Position numbers and translations under genes: made by a program. From the NCBI RefSeq assembly GCF_007994225.1, contig NZ_VLLL01000007.1, positions 251,191-315,190 on the forward strand: a stretch of DNA of 64,000 bases, read 5' to 3'. A model generated the notes under the pieces. That model saw nothing but the letters and a program-made list of their open reading frames with translations. It had not been told where the DNA came from and searched no databases. The DNA is from Stackebrandtia albiflava (GTDB taxonomy: Bacteria; Actinomycetota; Actinomycetes; Mycobacteriales; Micromonosporaceae). Below, in pieces: positions 1 to 8,464 of this stretch. Position 1 is the first letter of the stretch. Each line of letters opens with the position of its first letter.

Positions 1-73
1 TGGCGACGACCATGTCGGCGAGTTCGGCGAGTACCCCGGGAGCGGCCGGCGTTTCAAGAGCGCTGATCTGCAT
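1..73 (-). CDS. GNAT acetyltransferase, N-terminal fragment (cut by window edge)
   Basis: The reverse strand from the ATG at 73 runs open to the window edge (24 codons). It begins MQISALETPAAPG and resembles the start of the neighbouring acetyltransferases (MEITAFAPGAP, MSHIEITALDP). It therefore looks like the fifth member of the tandem GNAT array that continues to 5153. Only the N-terminal beta strand is visible, so the acetyl-CoA site cannot be checked. The start codon lies inside a 12-bp palindrome. The call rests on N-terminal similarity and gene context. Confidence 0.55.
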   Translation of the reverse strand, partial: MQISALETPAAPGVLAELADMVVA

Positions 74-91
74 GACGTCATGATGACATCA
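71..91. promoter_or_regulatory. two overlapping palindromes at the start of the edge GNAT gene
   Basis: CATGACGTCATG (71-82) is a perfect 12-bp palindrome, and TGATGACATCA (81-91) is an 11-bp one with a single central base. They overlap by 2 bp, and the first contains the start codon of the edge gene. A dimeric regulator binding here would block initiation. The binding role is inference; the symmetry is seen directly. Confidence 0.35.
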
Positions 92-327
92 GCAATGCGC
101 CATGGCAAGTGGCCGTGACGGTGGAACGAGGGGCACTGACGGCCGCGAGCCCAGCCGGAACACGGTACGGCAGGGAAGCCGACGAGGGGAAAGTGCCGAT
201 CCGGCTCACGCCGGCGGACGGTGGGACTGGGCGACATCGTCGCGATGTCACCGTGACGCCCGATTTGTCCACAACGCTCGGTTTGCGAGAACACCGGCGC
301 CGGGCTCACGCGCATTCCGGAGCCGCC

Positions 328-366
328 CCCGTTCGGCCACACCGGCGACGGGTGCGGCCGAACGGG
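328..366 (-). terminator. intrinsic terminator-like hairpin after the small secreted peptide gene
   Basis: Arms 328-338 and 356-366 are perfectly complementary over 11 bp, with an inner CACC/GGTG extension. The hairpin begins 13 bp past the stop of the minus-strand gene 379-537. No strong T-run follows, as is usual in high-GC actinobacteria. Confidence 0.5.
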
Positions 367-378
367 CACGGCACGGCG

Positions 379-537
379 TCAGGGGCAGCTCGGCGGGCCA
401 CCGGGGGTGGGGTCGCAGTCCCCCGCCGGAGTCACCACGTCGCTCGCGGCGGCCGTACCGGTCACGGCGGCGGTGCTCAACACGAGCCCGAGCATCACCG
501 CACCGAAGAGCTTCCACATACGAGTGCGTTGGACCAT
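379..537 (-). CDS. small secreted peptide, 52 aa
   Basis: A 52-residue product starts at the ATG at 537, preceded by GGAG eight bases upstream. It has a textbook Sec signal peptide: basic start MVQRTRMWK, a hydrophobic core around residues 10-22, and a TGTAAAS cleavage region near residue 31. This leaves a mature peptide of about 21 residues rich in Gly and Pro with two cysteines (near 41 and 51), ending PPSCP. A hairpin terminator follows at 328-366, so the unit looks monocistronic. I recognise no family. Ribosome-binding site, signal peptide and terminator together make a real gene likely; an exported signal or disulfide-closed peptide is one possibility. Confidence 0.6.
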   Translation of the reverse strand: MVQRTRMWKLFGAVMLGLVLSTAAVTGTAAASDVVTPAGDCDPTPGGPPSCP

Positions 538-661
538 CACAGTCTCCGTTCAGGACCCGACTGGCGCGTCGGCTGAGGGAAGTGTCACCGTGGCCGTCAC
601 GGTTCGCCCACGAGACGCGCATCGGCCGGGGACGGGGAACAGCGGGGTCCACCCACCGCCG

Positions 662-765
662 TTGTCCACAACCGCCCCGTCGTCCACAGGCCACCTCCGC
701 TCCACTGGCGCCGGGTGCCGAAACCGTTCTACGATCCACATATGGGGCGGAGGTTGGAGGCCCCC
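662..765 (+). promoter_or_regulatory. dispersed DnaA-box/promoter element, copy A (most divergent)
   Basis: TTGTCCACA (662-670) and TCGTCCACA (680-688) match the actinobacterial DnaA-box pattern. A TGGCGC at 706 and a TACGAT -10 at 730-735 follow, then ATGGGGCGGAGG from 742. Spacing matches copies at 38187, 40619 and 46481: 80 bp from first box to ATG, 50 bp from second box to -10. The predicted leaderless frame would give 36 residues (MGRRLEAPG, stop at 850) and runs into the 3' end of the GNAT gene ending at 834. A non-coding role is at least as likely. Confidence 0.55.
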
Positions 766-833
766 GGGACCCACCGGGCGAGGTGCCACGCCGCCTCCCC
801 CGGACCACACACCGATCCGCCCGGTACCACGGT

Positions 834-1853
834 TCACCACTCGCGGCGGTAGGTGACGACGCTGCCGTCGCGGACGAACCCGAGCGTCTCGTTGATCGCG
901 ATCATGTGCCGGTTGGTGTCGTCGTTGCCGGTCTCCAGCCATCGCACCGCCGGGCGCCGTTCCCGCAGCAGGCGATGCGCCTCCAACTTGACGGCGAGGC
1001 CGAGCCGCCTGCCACGGTGTTCCGGGTGCACCAGGGTGATGCCGACCGCCGCGTGCGCGGGGGTGGTCTCCGGCAACCGCACCGTCGTGTACGCCGCCGT
1101 CTCGCCGGTGCGGCGATGCACCGCCACCACGTACAGGACCGCCACCCCCGACGGCGCCCGGCGCCGCTCGTCGGCGCGCAGCCTCGCCACGTCGACGACC
1201 ATGTCCTCCACCTCGAGGTCACCGTGCGGCACCTCACCGTTGACGATGGACACCAGGGCCGCGAAGCCCGCCGCCCGCGCGTCCGGGATCCGGCCCACCC
1301 AGCTCACCAGGTCGTAGTCCGCCGACCGGTCCGACGCGGCCGCCCGCAGCCGGTCCTCCTCCTCCCGATCCACCCCGGCCAGGTCGAGCCGCCACCACAG
1401 TGTCCGGTGCACGTGAAGGAACCCGAGGCTGCGCGCGAACGCCCCGGCGACCCCGCCATCGTCGTCACCGTCCTCCGGTGCCGCCCCGTCCGCCGTCACG
1501 ACGCGGCGCCCGTCTGCGGCGGCGGCCTCCAGGCACCGCGCGACGAGCGCCGTCCCGATCCCCTCGCGCCGCCGGTCGGGTGACACCACCACACCGAGCC
1601 GGGCGAGGTGCCGGTTCTCCTTCGCCGGCCGGATCAACCACGCCACGCCCACCGTCTCGTCACCACTTCGGGCGAGCCAGGTGTCGCGGTGGAACTCCGG
1701 GTTGTCGGTCTCGTTGAGCTCGAACGACAGCAGGGTCGTGCACGGCGGCGCGCCGAAACCGTCGTGGTCGGCGGCGGCGACGATCACGCCGACCGTCTCG
1801 GTGGTGAGCCGGTCGGTGTCCGGTGCGCCGGGGGCGAAGGCGGTGATCTCCAT
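834..1853 (-). CDS. double-domain GNAT N-acetyltransferase
   Basis: The 339-residue protein has two GCN5-related acetyltransferase folds. The N-terminal domain shows the acetyl-CoA pyrophosphate-binding motif as RREGIG (95-100). The C-terminal domain has HPEHRGRRLG followed by a helix, then the conserved TGNDDTNRHMIAINE block and GF near the end. It is paralogous over its full length to the three genes that follow on the same strand. Two-domain GNATs of this kind in actinobacteria include mycothiol synthase-like and uncharacterised enzymes. The acceptor substrate cannot be read from the sequence. Confidence 0.85.
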   Translation of the reverse strand: MEITAFAPGAPDTDRLTTETVGVIVAAADHDGFGAPPCTTLLSFELNETDNPEFHRDTWLARSGDETVGVAWLIRPAKENRHLARLGVVVSPDRRREGIGTALVARCLEAAAADGRRVVTADGAAPEDGDDDGGVAGAFARSLGFLHVHRTLWWRLDLAGVDREEEDRLRAAASDRSADYDLVSWVGRIPDARAAGFAALVSIVNGEVPHGDLEVEDMVVDVARLRADERRRAPSGVAVLYVVAVHRRTGETAAYTTVRLPETTPAHAAVGITLVHPEHRGRRLGLAVKLEAHRLLRERRPAVRWLETGNDDTNRHMIAINETLGFVRDGSVVTYRREW

Positions 1854-1919
1854 GACCCCATCCTGTCGCCGCCACCGCCTCCGTGACCCGTCGGGTGTCC
1901 CCCTCCCGGCGGACGGGGT

Positions 1920-2927
1920 TCACAGACGCCGCTGGTACACGGTGACCGCGCCGATCGGGCGGAACCCGAGCCGCCGGTTGACCTCGCGCATGTGGTCGTT
2001 GACGTCGGCGTTGCCGGTGTCGATGGTCGTCACGGCGGGGAAGTGCCGGACGACGTCGCGCTGCACCCGGATCTTCATGGCCAGCCCCAGCCGGTGTCCG
2101 CGGTGCGGCGGCGCGACCAGTGTCATGTTGACACTGGCCAACCAGGGGTTGCCGCGCGTGATGAGGAGCGTGCTGTAACCCGCCACCTCACCGGTCTCCC
2201 GGTGACGGGCGGCCACGCCGACCCTGCGGACGCCGCGTTCACGTTCCGCCACCTCGCTCTCGCGCAGTCTGGCGACGTCGAACTCGACGACCTTCCGGTC
2301 CACCTCGCCGGTCGGGACGTCCAGGTTCACGCGGGTCACCAGGGTCGCCACCCCCTCGGCCAGCTCCTCGGGCACCTCGTCGACATACCCGACGAGGTCG
2401 TATCCGGCCGAGGCCCGGGCCGCCTCCGGCCACCACCTCCCGGCGGCGGCCTCGGAGTCCGCCAGGTCGAGCTGCTGCCCGATCATCCGCTGCGCGGCGG
2501 TGAATCCGTGGACGGCGGCGAACTCGGAGGCGGTGTCGGCCCACACCGAGCGCTCGGGCAACGGGCCGGTGGCGTTGGTGAGCATCGTCGTACATCCGTG
2601 TTCCCTCGCCCGAGTCAACGCCGTCTCCAGCAGCGCCGTACCGATCCCCCGTCTGCGGTGGCCGGGTGCCACGAGCAGGCCGAACTGGGCGAGATGGCTG
2701 TTCTCCCGTTCGGGGATCGTGATCATGAGCGCGCCCACGGTCTCGCCGTCCTCGACCACGCGGTACATCTCGCGGTGCTCACCGGGCACGGCGCGGGTGA
2801 TCAGGTGCCGGGTCTGGTGACGGCATTCGGGCATCCCGTCCCGGTCGTGGGCGGCGACGCGCTCCCCCAGCGTCAGGAAGTCCTCGACCTGCCGGGGATC
2901 GTCGGTGTCCAATCTCATCGGTGTCAT
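1920..2927 (-). CDS. double-domain GNAT N-acetyltransferase
   Basis: The 335-residue protein starts at the ATG at 2927; a second ATG three codons in (2918) is also possible. The N-domain carries GHRRRGIG and the C-domain PPHRGHRLG, each fitting the R/Q-x-x-G-x-G/A cofactor loop. TGNADVNDHMREVN near the C-terminus aligns with the same block in its neighbours. The spacing of 66 bp to the next gene suggests a shared transcript. It is a divergent tandem duplicate, so substrate specificity may differ from the neighbours. Confidence 0.85.
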   Translation of the reverse strand: MTPMRLDTDDPRQVEDFLTLGERVAAHDRDGMPECRHQTRHLITRAVPGEHREMYRVVEDGETVGALMITIPERENSHLAQFGLLVAPGHRRRGIGTALLETALTRAREHGCTTMLTNATGPLPERSVWADTASEFAAVHGFTAAQRMIGQQLDLADSEAAAGRWWPEAARASAGYDLVGYVDEVPEELAEGVATLVTRVNLDVPTGEVDRKVVEFDVARLRESEVAERERGVRRVGVAARHRETGEVAGYSTLLITRGNPWLASVNMTLVAPPHRGHRLGLAMKIRVQRDVVRHFPAVTTIDTGNADVNDHMREVNRRLGFRPIGAVTVYQRRL

Positions 2928-3010
2928 GGATCATGTGTACACGACCTGCGCCAGACATGAAGCGGCCCAACGGGAAGCGCCGAAGCGCGGTCCCGTCGGG
3001 CCGTTTCGGT

Positions 3011-4033
3011 TCAGCCTCGCGGCAGCGTGATCTGGTACTCGTACCAGGCGTCCACGGTGCGGAAGCCCAACGCCTCGTTGATGGCGATCATGTGGGCGTT
3101 GACGTCGGCGTTGCCGGTGCCCACCGTCTTCACCTCCGGCCGGGCCGCACGCAGTTGGCGGTGGTTCTCCAACTTCACCCGCATGCCCAGTTTGTGGCCG
3201 CGGTGCTTCGGCGACACCAGCGTGATCCACTGGTCCGCGACGTCCCCCGGCTCGGTCTTCACGCCGATCACCGTGTTCGCCACGATCTCGGTGCTGCCGA
3301 TCGGCCGCGCGACCACACCGCAGCAGAAGATGCCGCGCGCCAGGGTCGCCTCCTGGTTGTCGCGCATCCGCTGCTCGTCGATCTTCTCCGGTTCCAGGTC
3401 GAGCTCACCGATCGGAGCCTCGGCGAGGAAGGTGCTGTCCAACCTCGCCACCGGCTCCAGGAGTTCCCTCGGCATGACCCCGGTCCACGCGATCGTCTCG
3501 TAGCCCTCGGAGGCGGCCAGGGCCTCGGCCGTCATCCGCTCCTCCTCGGCCGGGTCCAGGTAGTCGACCGGCGCCCGCCGGTGCACCTCGGTCAACGCGA
3601 GTGACGCGCCCATCGCGGTGAGGAAGTGGCGTCCGGCCTCCGACCTGGCGGGGCCGTCCTCCCAGCCCGCGATGGTCCCGATCGACAGGCTCCGGCGGCC
3701 GGCACCCTCGGCGATCGCCACGGCGGCCTCGAACAGGGCGCGGCCGATGCCCCGGCGGCGGTGTCCGGGGTGCACGGTGATCTCCGCGCCGGCGAAGTGC
3801 AGGTTGTCCATGGTGGGGAGGTAGACCTCGGCGTGACCGACGATCACCCCGTCCCGCCGCACCACCCGATGCACGATGTCGGCGCCCGGACGTGGGTGAC
3901 GGAGGTTCACGGGGAACGCGACACCGCACGGCCCCGGGTTGTCGGGTTGGTCGGCGTCGTGTGCGGCCCGGTGCAGCGCCAGCAGTTCCGCGGCGGTGTC
4001 CGCGTCGTGCGTGTCGATCGTCGTCGTCTCCAT
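3011..4033 (-). CDS. double-domain GNAT N-acetyltransferase
   Basis: The 340-residue protein has an N-domain motif HPGHRRRGIGRALFE and a C-domain motif SPKHRGHKLGMRVKLE. The TGNADVNAHMIAINEALGF block near the C-terminus is shared with the 4125-5153 and 834-1853 products. Both cofactor loops look intact. Acceptor unknown. Confidence 0.85.
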   Translation of the reverse strand: METTTIDTHDADTAAELLALHRAAHDADQPDNPGPCGVAFPVNLRHPRPGADIVHRVVRRDGVIVGHAEVYLPTMDNLHFAGAEITVHPGHRRRGIGRALFEAAVAIAEGAGRRSLSIGTIAGWEDGPARSEAGRHFLTAMGASLALTEVHRRAPVDYLDPAEEERMTAEALAASEGYETIAWTGVMPRELLEPVARLDSTFLAEAPIGELDLEPEKIDEQRMRDNQEATLARGIFCCGVVARPIGSTEIVANTVIGVKTEPGDVADQWITLVSPKHRGHKLGMRVKLENHRQLRAARPEVKTVGTGNADVNAHMIAINEALGFRTVDAWYEYQITLPRG

Positions 4034-4124
4034 TCCCGAAGTCTGCGTCCGGTGCGGGGCCGCCGCAACCGGTTTTACCTCGGGCGGAGCCAGGGGCGGC
4101 CGACGCCACGGCCACCCCCGTCCG

Positions 4125-5153
4125 TCATGCCGTGAGCTTCTTCTGGAACGCGACCCAGCGTTCCTGCGCCCGGTAGCCGACCGCCTCGTTGATGTTGATC
4201 ATGTAGTCGTTCTCCTCGGCGTTCCAGGTGTGCACGTACCGCATCCGGGGCCGGTAGGAGGTCACGAACCGGTGGTTCTCGATCTTCAGGATCGTGCCGA
4301 TCCGGTGCCCCCGGTGGTCGGGGTCGACGATCGTGATGCCCTGCCAGCAATGGGTCTCGGATACGGGGTTCACGATGATGTCCGTCCATCCGGCCAGTAC
4401 GCCGGTGGCGACGTGACGGACTCCGGTGTTGAGCGACAGTTGTCCGGCGGTCAGGCGGACGTCCTCCATCTCACGGATACGGGCCGCGTCGACCTTCTGG
4501 GGCTCCATGTCCAGGTCACCGGTCGGCGAGTCCGACAGCAACCGGCCGTCGAGGTAGGCGACCGCGTCGACGAGGTCGTCGGGTGCGCGACTCACCCACT
4601 GCACCAGTTCGTATCCCTCGGCGCGCTCCCACGCCTCGGCCAGCATCCGGTCGAGTCCCGGCTGGTCGGCGACCGAGAGGTCGGCACGACGGCGGATCTC
4701 GTCCAGGCCGGCGGTGAACCCGGTCGCCAGCGCGAACCGTTCACCGTGGTCGGCGCGTTCCGGCCCGTCCGGCAACTGCTGCATCACATAGGTGATCAGG
4801 GTGGTGCGGCCGTCGGCGACGGCGCGGCGCTCCACCTCGGCCAACAACGCGGCCCCGACGCCGGTGCGGCGGGCGGCCGGGTCCACCTCCAGTTCGAACT
4901 CCACGAGGTGACGGTTGTCCAGCTGTGAGTACATGACCTCGACGGTGCCGACCGGTCGGCCGTCGCGGACGGCCAGCAACTGTTCCACCCGCGTGGCCCT
5001 GGTCGTCCGGGTGAGCCGGACGATCGAGGGGGCCGGTGACGACGGCGGGAAGTCCGGTATGTCCTGTGCGCGGATTCGTTCCCGCATGGCGAGCCAGGCG
5101 TCGACCTGTGCCTGGTCCATGGGGTCGAGCGCGGTGATCTCGATATGCGACAT
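4125..5153 (-). CDS. double-domain GNAT N-acetyltransferase
   Basis: The 342-residue protein is the first complete gene of the minus-strand array in transcription order. Its N-domain loop reads AARRTGVGAALL, a slightly weaker form of the R-x-x-G-x-G motif. The C-domain carries DPDHRGHRIG and the TWNAEENDYMININEAVGY block. It starts at the ATG at 5153, 62 bp from the neighbouring lipoprotein gene's stop. Function beyond acyl transfer is not predictable. Confidence 0.83.
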   Translation of the reverse strand: MSHIEITALDPMDQAQVDAWLAMRERIRAQDIPDFPPSSPAPSIVRLTRTTRATRVEQLLAVRDGRPVGTVEVMYSQLDNRHLVEFELEVDPAARRTGVGAALLAEVERRAVADGRTTLITYVMQQLPDGPERADHGERFALATGFTAGLDEIRRRADLSVADQPGLDRMLAEAWERAEGYELVQWVSRAPDDLVDAVAYLDGRLLSDSPTGDLDMEPQKVDAARIREMEDVRLTAGQLSLNTGVRHVATGVLAGWTDIIVNPVSETHCWQGITIVDPDHRGHRIGTILKIENHRFVTSYRPRMRYVHTWNAEENDYMININEAVGYRAQERWVAFQKKLTA

Positions 5154-5215
5154 GCCGTCATTGTGCGGTGTCGGCCGTGGTGGCGCGACCGGTTATCGCG
5201 GCCGCGCCGGACGCC

Positions 5216-6325
5216 CTATCCGAGCTCGGCGAACTCCTCCTGCAGCGCTTCGAGGATCGCCTCGGTGTCGGGTTTGAAGGTGGCGACGCCGGTCACCGTC
5301 CACGACGAGTTGATGGGGTATTCGACACCGTCGGCGGGGACGTTGAACGTCACGGCGCACGACAGCGACACCGTCTCGCCGATCTTCGCGTCGGCCTTGT
5401 CGTCGCACTTCTTCGAACCGAGCGGGCCGCCGTCCGCGGTGGCCTTGAACGTGATGGACACCTTGTCCGCCAACACGAACTCGCCGCTGATGTCGGCGGT
5501 GACATCGACGCTCATCGTGCACTTGAAGGTGGAGTTGGAGCACTCCATCGCCGGGCTGCTCTCGGCCAGGACGAGTTGGCTGTCGTCGGTGTACACGGTC
5601 GCCAGTTCCCCGATCGCGGTCTCCAGGACTTCGAGCAGGGCGTCCAGCGCGCCGTCGTCGAGCGCCGCGACATCGGTGCTGAGGATCACTCCGCCCGGGT
5701 CGGACGGGTCGACCGTGACGCCGACGTTCACGACCGCGACCACGGTGTGCGGCGGGGCCACCGTCACGTAGACGAAGCCCTCACCGACGGCGATCGGGTA
5801 CACCTCGACTCCGTCGAGGTCCTGCGGCTCGGGCAGGGCGATCTCGGTGGATCCGGCGTCGCCCATCGCCTCGGTCAACAGCGCCGCGTACTCCTCGGGC
5901 GTCAGGAACGCGCCCGCGTCGAACCACTCGGCGGGATCGACCTGCACCCACTCGCCGTCCACTTTGGCCGCATGGCTGTCACTGGCGCCGTAGGAGATCC
6001 AGAACGCCTCGCTCGCCTTGACGTACACGACCCCGTCGATGGTCATGATGTCCACGGTGTACTCGCCGACCTCGGCCGTGCCGTAGGAGGTTCCCGACTC
6101 CGTCACCTCCATGCTGACCGTCGCCGGCTCACCGGAACCGCTGATCTCACCGATACCGCCGGTGTACTCCAACAGGGGGAGGTCCGCCAGCGCCGCCATC
6201 GCGCCGCCGACCACCTCCCTCGTCTGCGCGGCGGGATCGGTGAACGCACCGATCTGCGGCGACACGCAGCCGGCGAGTACGGCGACGGCGAAACCGGATG
6301 TCAGTGCGAGGGATCGTGAACGCAT
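5216..6325 (-). CDS. secreted lipoprotein, possibly LppX/LprG-like
   Basis: The start at 6325 gives MRSRSLALTSGFAVAVLAGC, a clear lipoprotein signal with lipobox L-A-G-C; GAGG lies upstream. An earlier in-frame start would put 20 extra residues before the signal and is rejected. The mature part (about 350 residues) alternates beta-rich segments such as MTIDGVVYVKASEAFWI with acidic helices. That layout recalls the LppX/LprG half-barrel carriers and related actinobacterial lipoproteins, but I see no diagnostic motif. Four cysteines lie in the C-terminal third. It is divergent from the molybdate regulator across a 188-bp region. Confidence 0.7.
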   Translation of the reverse strand: MRSRSLALTSGFAVAVLAGCVSPQIGAFTDPAAQTREVVGGAMAALADLPLLEYTGGIGEISGSGEPATVSMEVTESGTSYGTAEVGEYTVDIMTIDGVVYVKASEAFWISYGASDSHAAKVDGEWVQVDPAEWFDAGAFLTPEEYAALLTEAMGDAGSTEIALPEPQDLDGVEVYPIAVGEGFVYVTVAPPHTVVAVVNVGVTVDPSDPGGVILSTDVAALDDGALDALLEVLETAIGELATVYTDDSQLVLAESSPAMECSNSTFKCTMSVDVTADISGEFVLADKVSITFKATADGGPLGSKKCDDKADAKIGETVSLSCAVTFNVPADGVEYPINSSWTVTGVATFKPDTEAILEALQEEFAELG

Positions 6326-6513
6326 TGCGGAACCTCGTGTTCGACTGGCATGCGATGGGCGACCGTGAACCGCCGGGCACCGCACGGGGCGTCATGAGTA
6401 TCGCATTATCCCGCGACGCCGCCACCCGCCGTTCGGCCCTCGCCGTTCACCCGCACCGGTCAGCGGTGAATCGGCCACCACATCACCGCTTTCGCGGATA
6501 TATAGTCGAGTTC

Positions 6514-6924
6514 ATGCCGAATCTGCGGATCAGTGAGGCCGCCGCCCTGCTGGGAGTGAGCGACGACACGGTGCGGCGTTGGATCGCCCACGGCAGGCTC
6601 ACCGCCGAGCGGGGTGAGGGCGGCACCGGACCGATGACCGTGTCCGGCGCCGACCTGGCCCGGCTGGCCCAGTCGCTCGCCGACCACCCCGAACCCGGTA
6701 CCACCGTCGCGGCGTCGGCCCGCAACCGCATGCGCGGCATCGTCACCCGAGTCGTCGCCGACGGGGTCATGGCACAGGTGGAGATGCAGGCCGGCCCGTT
6801 CCGGGTGGTGTCGTTGATGAGCCGGGACTCCGCGGAGGACCTGGGACTGCGGGTCGGCAGCGTCGCCGTGGCGTCCATCAAGTCGACTCACGTGGTGGTG
6901 GAGATACCCAGGGAGGCCTCGTGA
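6514..6924 (+). CDS. HTH-TOBE molybdate-responsive regulator
   Basis: The 136-residue protein begins with a MerR/excisionase-type helix-turn-helix (ISEAAALLGVSDDTVRRWI, residues 5-23). It ends with a TOBE/Mop-like domain (about 68-133; RNRMRGIVTRVV, then AQVEMQAG and ASIKSTHVVVE), the oxyanion-binding module of ModE-like and molybdopterin-binding proteins. It overlaps modA by 4 bp (GTGA), so it is the first gene of the mod operon and probably reports molybdate or tungstate level. TATAGT at 6501-6506 sits 7 nt before the ATG, suggesting a leaderless transcript. Confidence 0.88.
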   Translation: MPNLRISEAAALLGVSDDTVRRWIAHGRLTAERGEGGTGPMTVSGADLARLAQSLADHPEPGTTVAASARNRMRGIVTRVVADGVMAQVEMQAGPFRVVSLMSRDSAEDLGLRVGSVAVASIKSTHVVVEIPREAS

Positions 6925-7667
6925 GGTCCGCGATCCGGTGCCTCGTCGCCGCGGTATTCCTGCTGTCGGCGTGCGCCGCGCCGTCCGCCGACTCCGGCGG
7001 GCGGATCACGGTGTTCGCGGCCGCGTCGCTCACCGAGGGCTTCGGGGAGCTCGGTGAACTGTTCGAGGCCGCCAATCCGGGCGTCACCGTGGAGTTCGCC
7101 TTCGCGGGAAGCTCCACACTGGCCGCGCAGATCCGGTCGGGCGCCCCGGCGGACGTCTTCGCCGCCGCGTCACCGGTCCACCTGACCACACTCGTCGACG
7201 CCGGGCTGGCGACCGCACCGGCCGCCTTCGCCACCAACCGGTTGCAGATCGCCGTGCCCCCGGACAACCCCGCCGGGATCAGCGGCCTCGCGGACCTGTC
7301 GGACCCGGACGTGGTGCTCGCGGTGTGCGACCCGCTGGTCCCGTGCGGGGCCGCCACCGAGACCGTCTTCGAGATCGCGGGCATCGCACCGGAACCGGAC
7401 ACCCGGGAACGCGACGTCAAGGCGGTGTTGACGAAGGTGCGGCTCGGCGAGGTGGACGCGGGCCTCGTCTACCGGACCGACGTCCACGCCGCGGCCGGCG
7501 ACGTCACCGGCATCGAGTTCCCCGAATCGGCGGAGGCCGTCAACGTCTACCCGATCGCCACCCTCACCGACGCCCCGGATCCGGTGACGGCGGCGGCCTT
7601 CGTCGACTTCGTCCGTTCGCAGACCGGCCGGGACGTCCTGGCCGAGGCGGGATTCGGTACGCCATGA
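6921..7667 (+). CDS. modA: molybdate ABC transporter substrate-binding lipoprotein
   Basis: The 248-residue product starts at GTG 6921, inside the 4-bp overlap with the regulator. It has a lipobox L-S-A-C near residue 18, then the ModA signature TVFAAASLTEGFGELG, FAGSSTLAAQI and GAPADVFAAAS. These Ser and Ala contacts bind tetrahedral oxyanions. It delivers molybdate (or tungstate) to the ModBC importer encoded immediately downstream, with a 4-bp ATGA overlap to modB. Confidence 0.95.
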   Translation: MRSAIRCLVAAVFLLSACAAPSADSGGRITVFAAASLTEGFGELGELFEAANPGVTVEFAFAGSSTLAAQIRSGAPADVFAAASPVHLTTLVDAGLATAPAAFATNRLQIAVPPDNPAGISGLADLSDPDVVLAVCDPLVPCGAATETVFEIAGIAPEPDTRERDVKAVLTKVRLGEVDAGLVYRTDVHAAAGDVTGIEFPESAEAVNVYPIATLTDAPDPVTAAAFVDFVRSQTGRDVLAEAGFGTP

Positions 7668-8464
7668 CGACACGACGGGTGCGCCGCCGCATCCCGGTGC
7701 TGCTGTTGGTACCGGCGCTCCTCGGCCTCGCGGTCCTGGTGGTGCCGTTGGCGGGCCTGCTCGTCGAGACGCCCTGGACCCGGTTGTGGCCGAGGCTGGC
7801 CTCGGCGGAGGTGTGGCCCGCGCTGCGGTTGTCGTTGTGGTGCGCGACCCTCGCCACGGGGATCTGCCTGGTGTTGGGGGTTCCACTGGCCTGGCTGCTG
7901 GCGCGCGCGGACGTCCCGGGCCGCTCACTGCTGCGGGCGCTGGTGACCGTCCCCCTGGTGCTGCCGCCCGTGGTGGGTGGCGTGGCCCTGCTGCTGGTGT
8001 TCGGGCGGCGCGGTCTCATCGGGCAGTACCTCGACGCCTGGTTCGGTGTCTCGCTGCCGTTCACGACCGCCGGCGTCGTGGTGGCCGAGGCGTTCGTGGC
8101 GATGCCGTTCCTCGTCGTGGCGGTGGAGGGGGCGCTGCGGGCCGCCGATCCGCGATTCGAGGAGGCGGCGGAGACGCTGGGCGCCTCGGGTTGGTACACG
8201 TTCCGCCGGGTGACCCTGCCGTCGGTGGCCCCGGCGGTGCTGGCGGGCACGGTGCTGTGCTGGGCGAGGGCACTCGGCGAGTTCGGCGCCACGATCACCT
8301 TCGCCGGGAACTTCCCCGGCGAGACCACCACGATGCCGCTGGCGGTGTACCTGGCGTTGGAGTCCGATCCGGAGGCGGCGATCGTGTTGAGCGTCGTCCT
8401 GTTGACCGTCTCGGTGGCGGTGCTCGCCGGTATGCGGGACCGATGGGTGAGGCGGGCGGCGTGA
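7664..8464 (+). CDS. modB: molybdate ABC transporter permease
   Basis: The 266-residue membrane protein has about six hydrophobic helices and the binding-protein-dependent permease EAA loop (EEAAETLGASGWYTFRRVTLP), which docks on ModC. GEFGATITFAGNFPGETTTMP is the usual ModB C-terminal block. Start and stop overlap modA and modC by 4 bp each, so the genes are translationally coupled. Confidence 0.95.
   Translation: MTTRRVRRRIPVLLLVPALLGLAVLVVPLAGLLVETPWTRLWPRLASAEVWPALRLSLWCATLATGICLVLGVPLAWLLARADVPGRSLLRALVTVPLVLPPVVGGVALLLVFGRRGLIGQYLDAWFGVSLPFTTAGVVVAEAFVAMPFLVVAVEGALRAADPRFEEAAETLGASGWYTFRRVTLPSVAPAVLAGTVLCWARALGEFGATITFAGNFPGETTTMPLAVYLALESDPEAAIVLSVVLLTVSVAVLAGMRDRWVRRAA

Noticed and set aside
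265-273. Single TTGTCCACA near 265
   Set aside because: Only one box is present and the promoter and ATG of the dispersed element do not follow, so it is not counted as a fifth copy.
248-808. Long minus-strand open frame over the small secreted peptide gene and element A
   Set aside because: Arg/Pro/Gly-rich composition without motifs; it overlaps the better supported 379-537 gene and the element in another frame.
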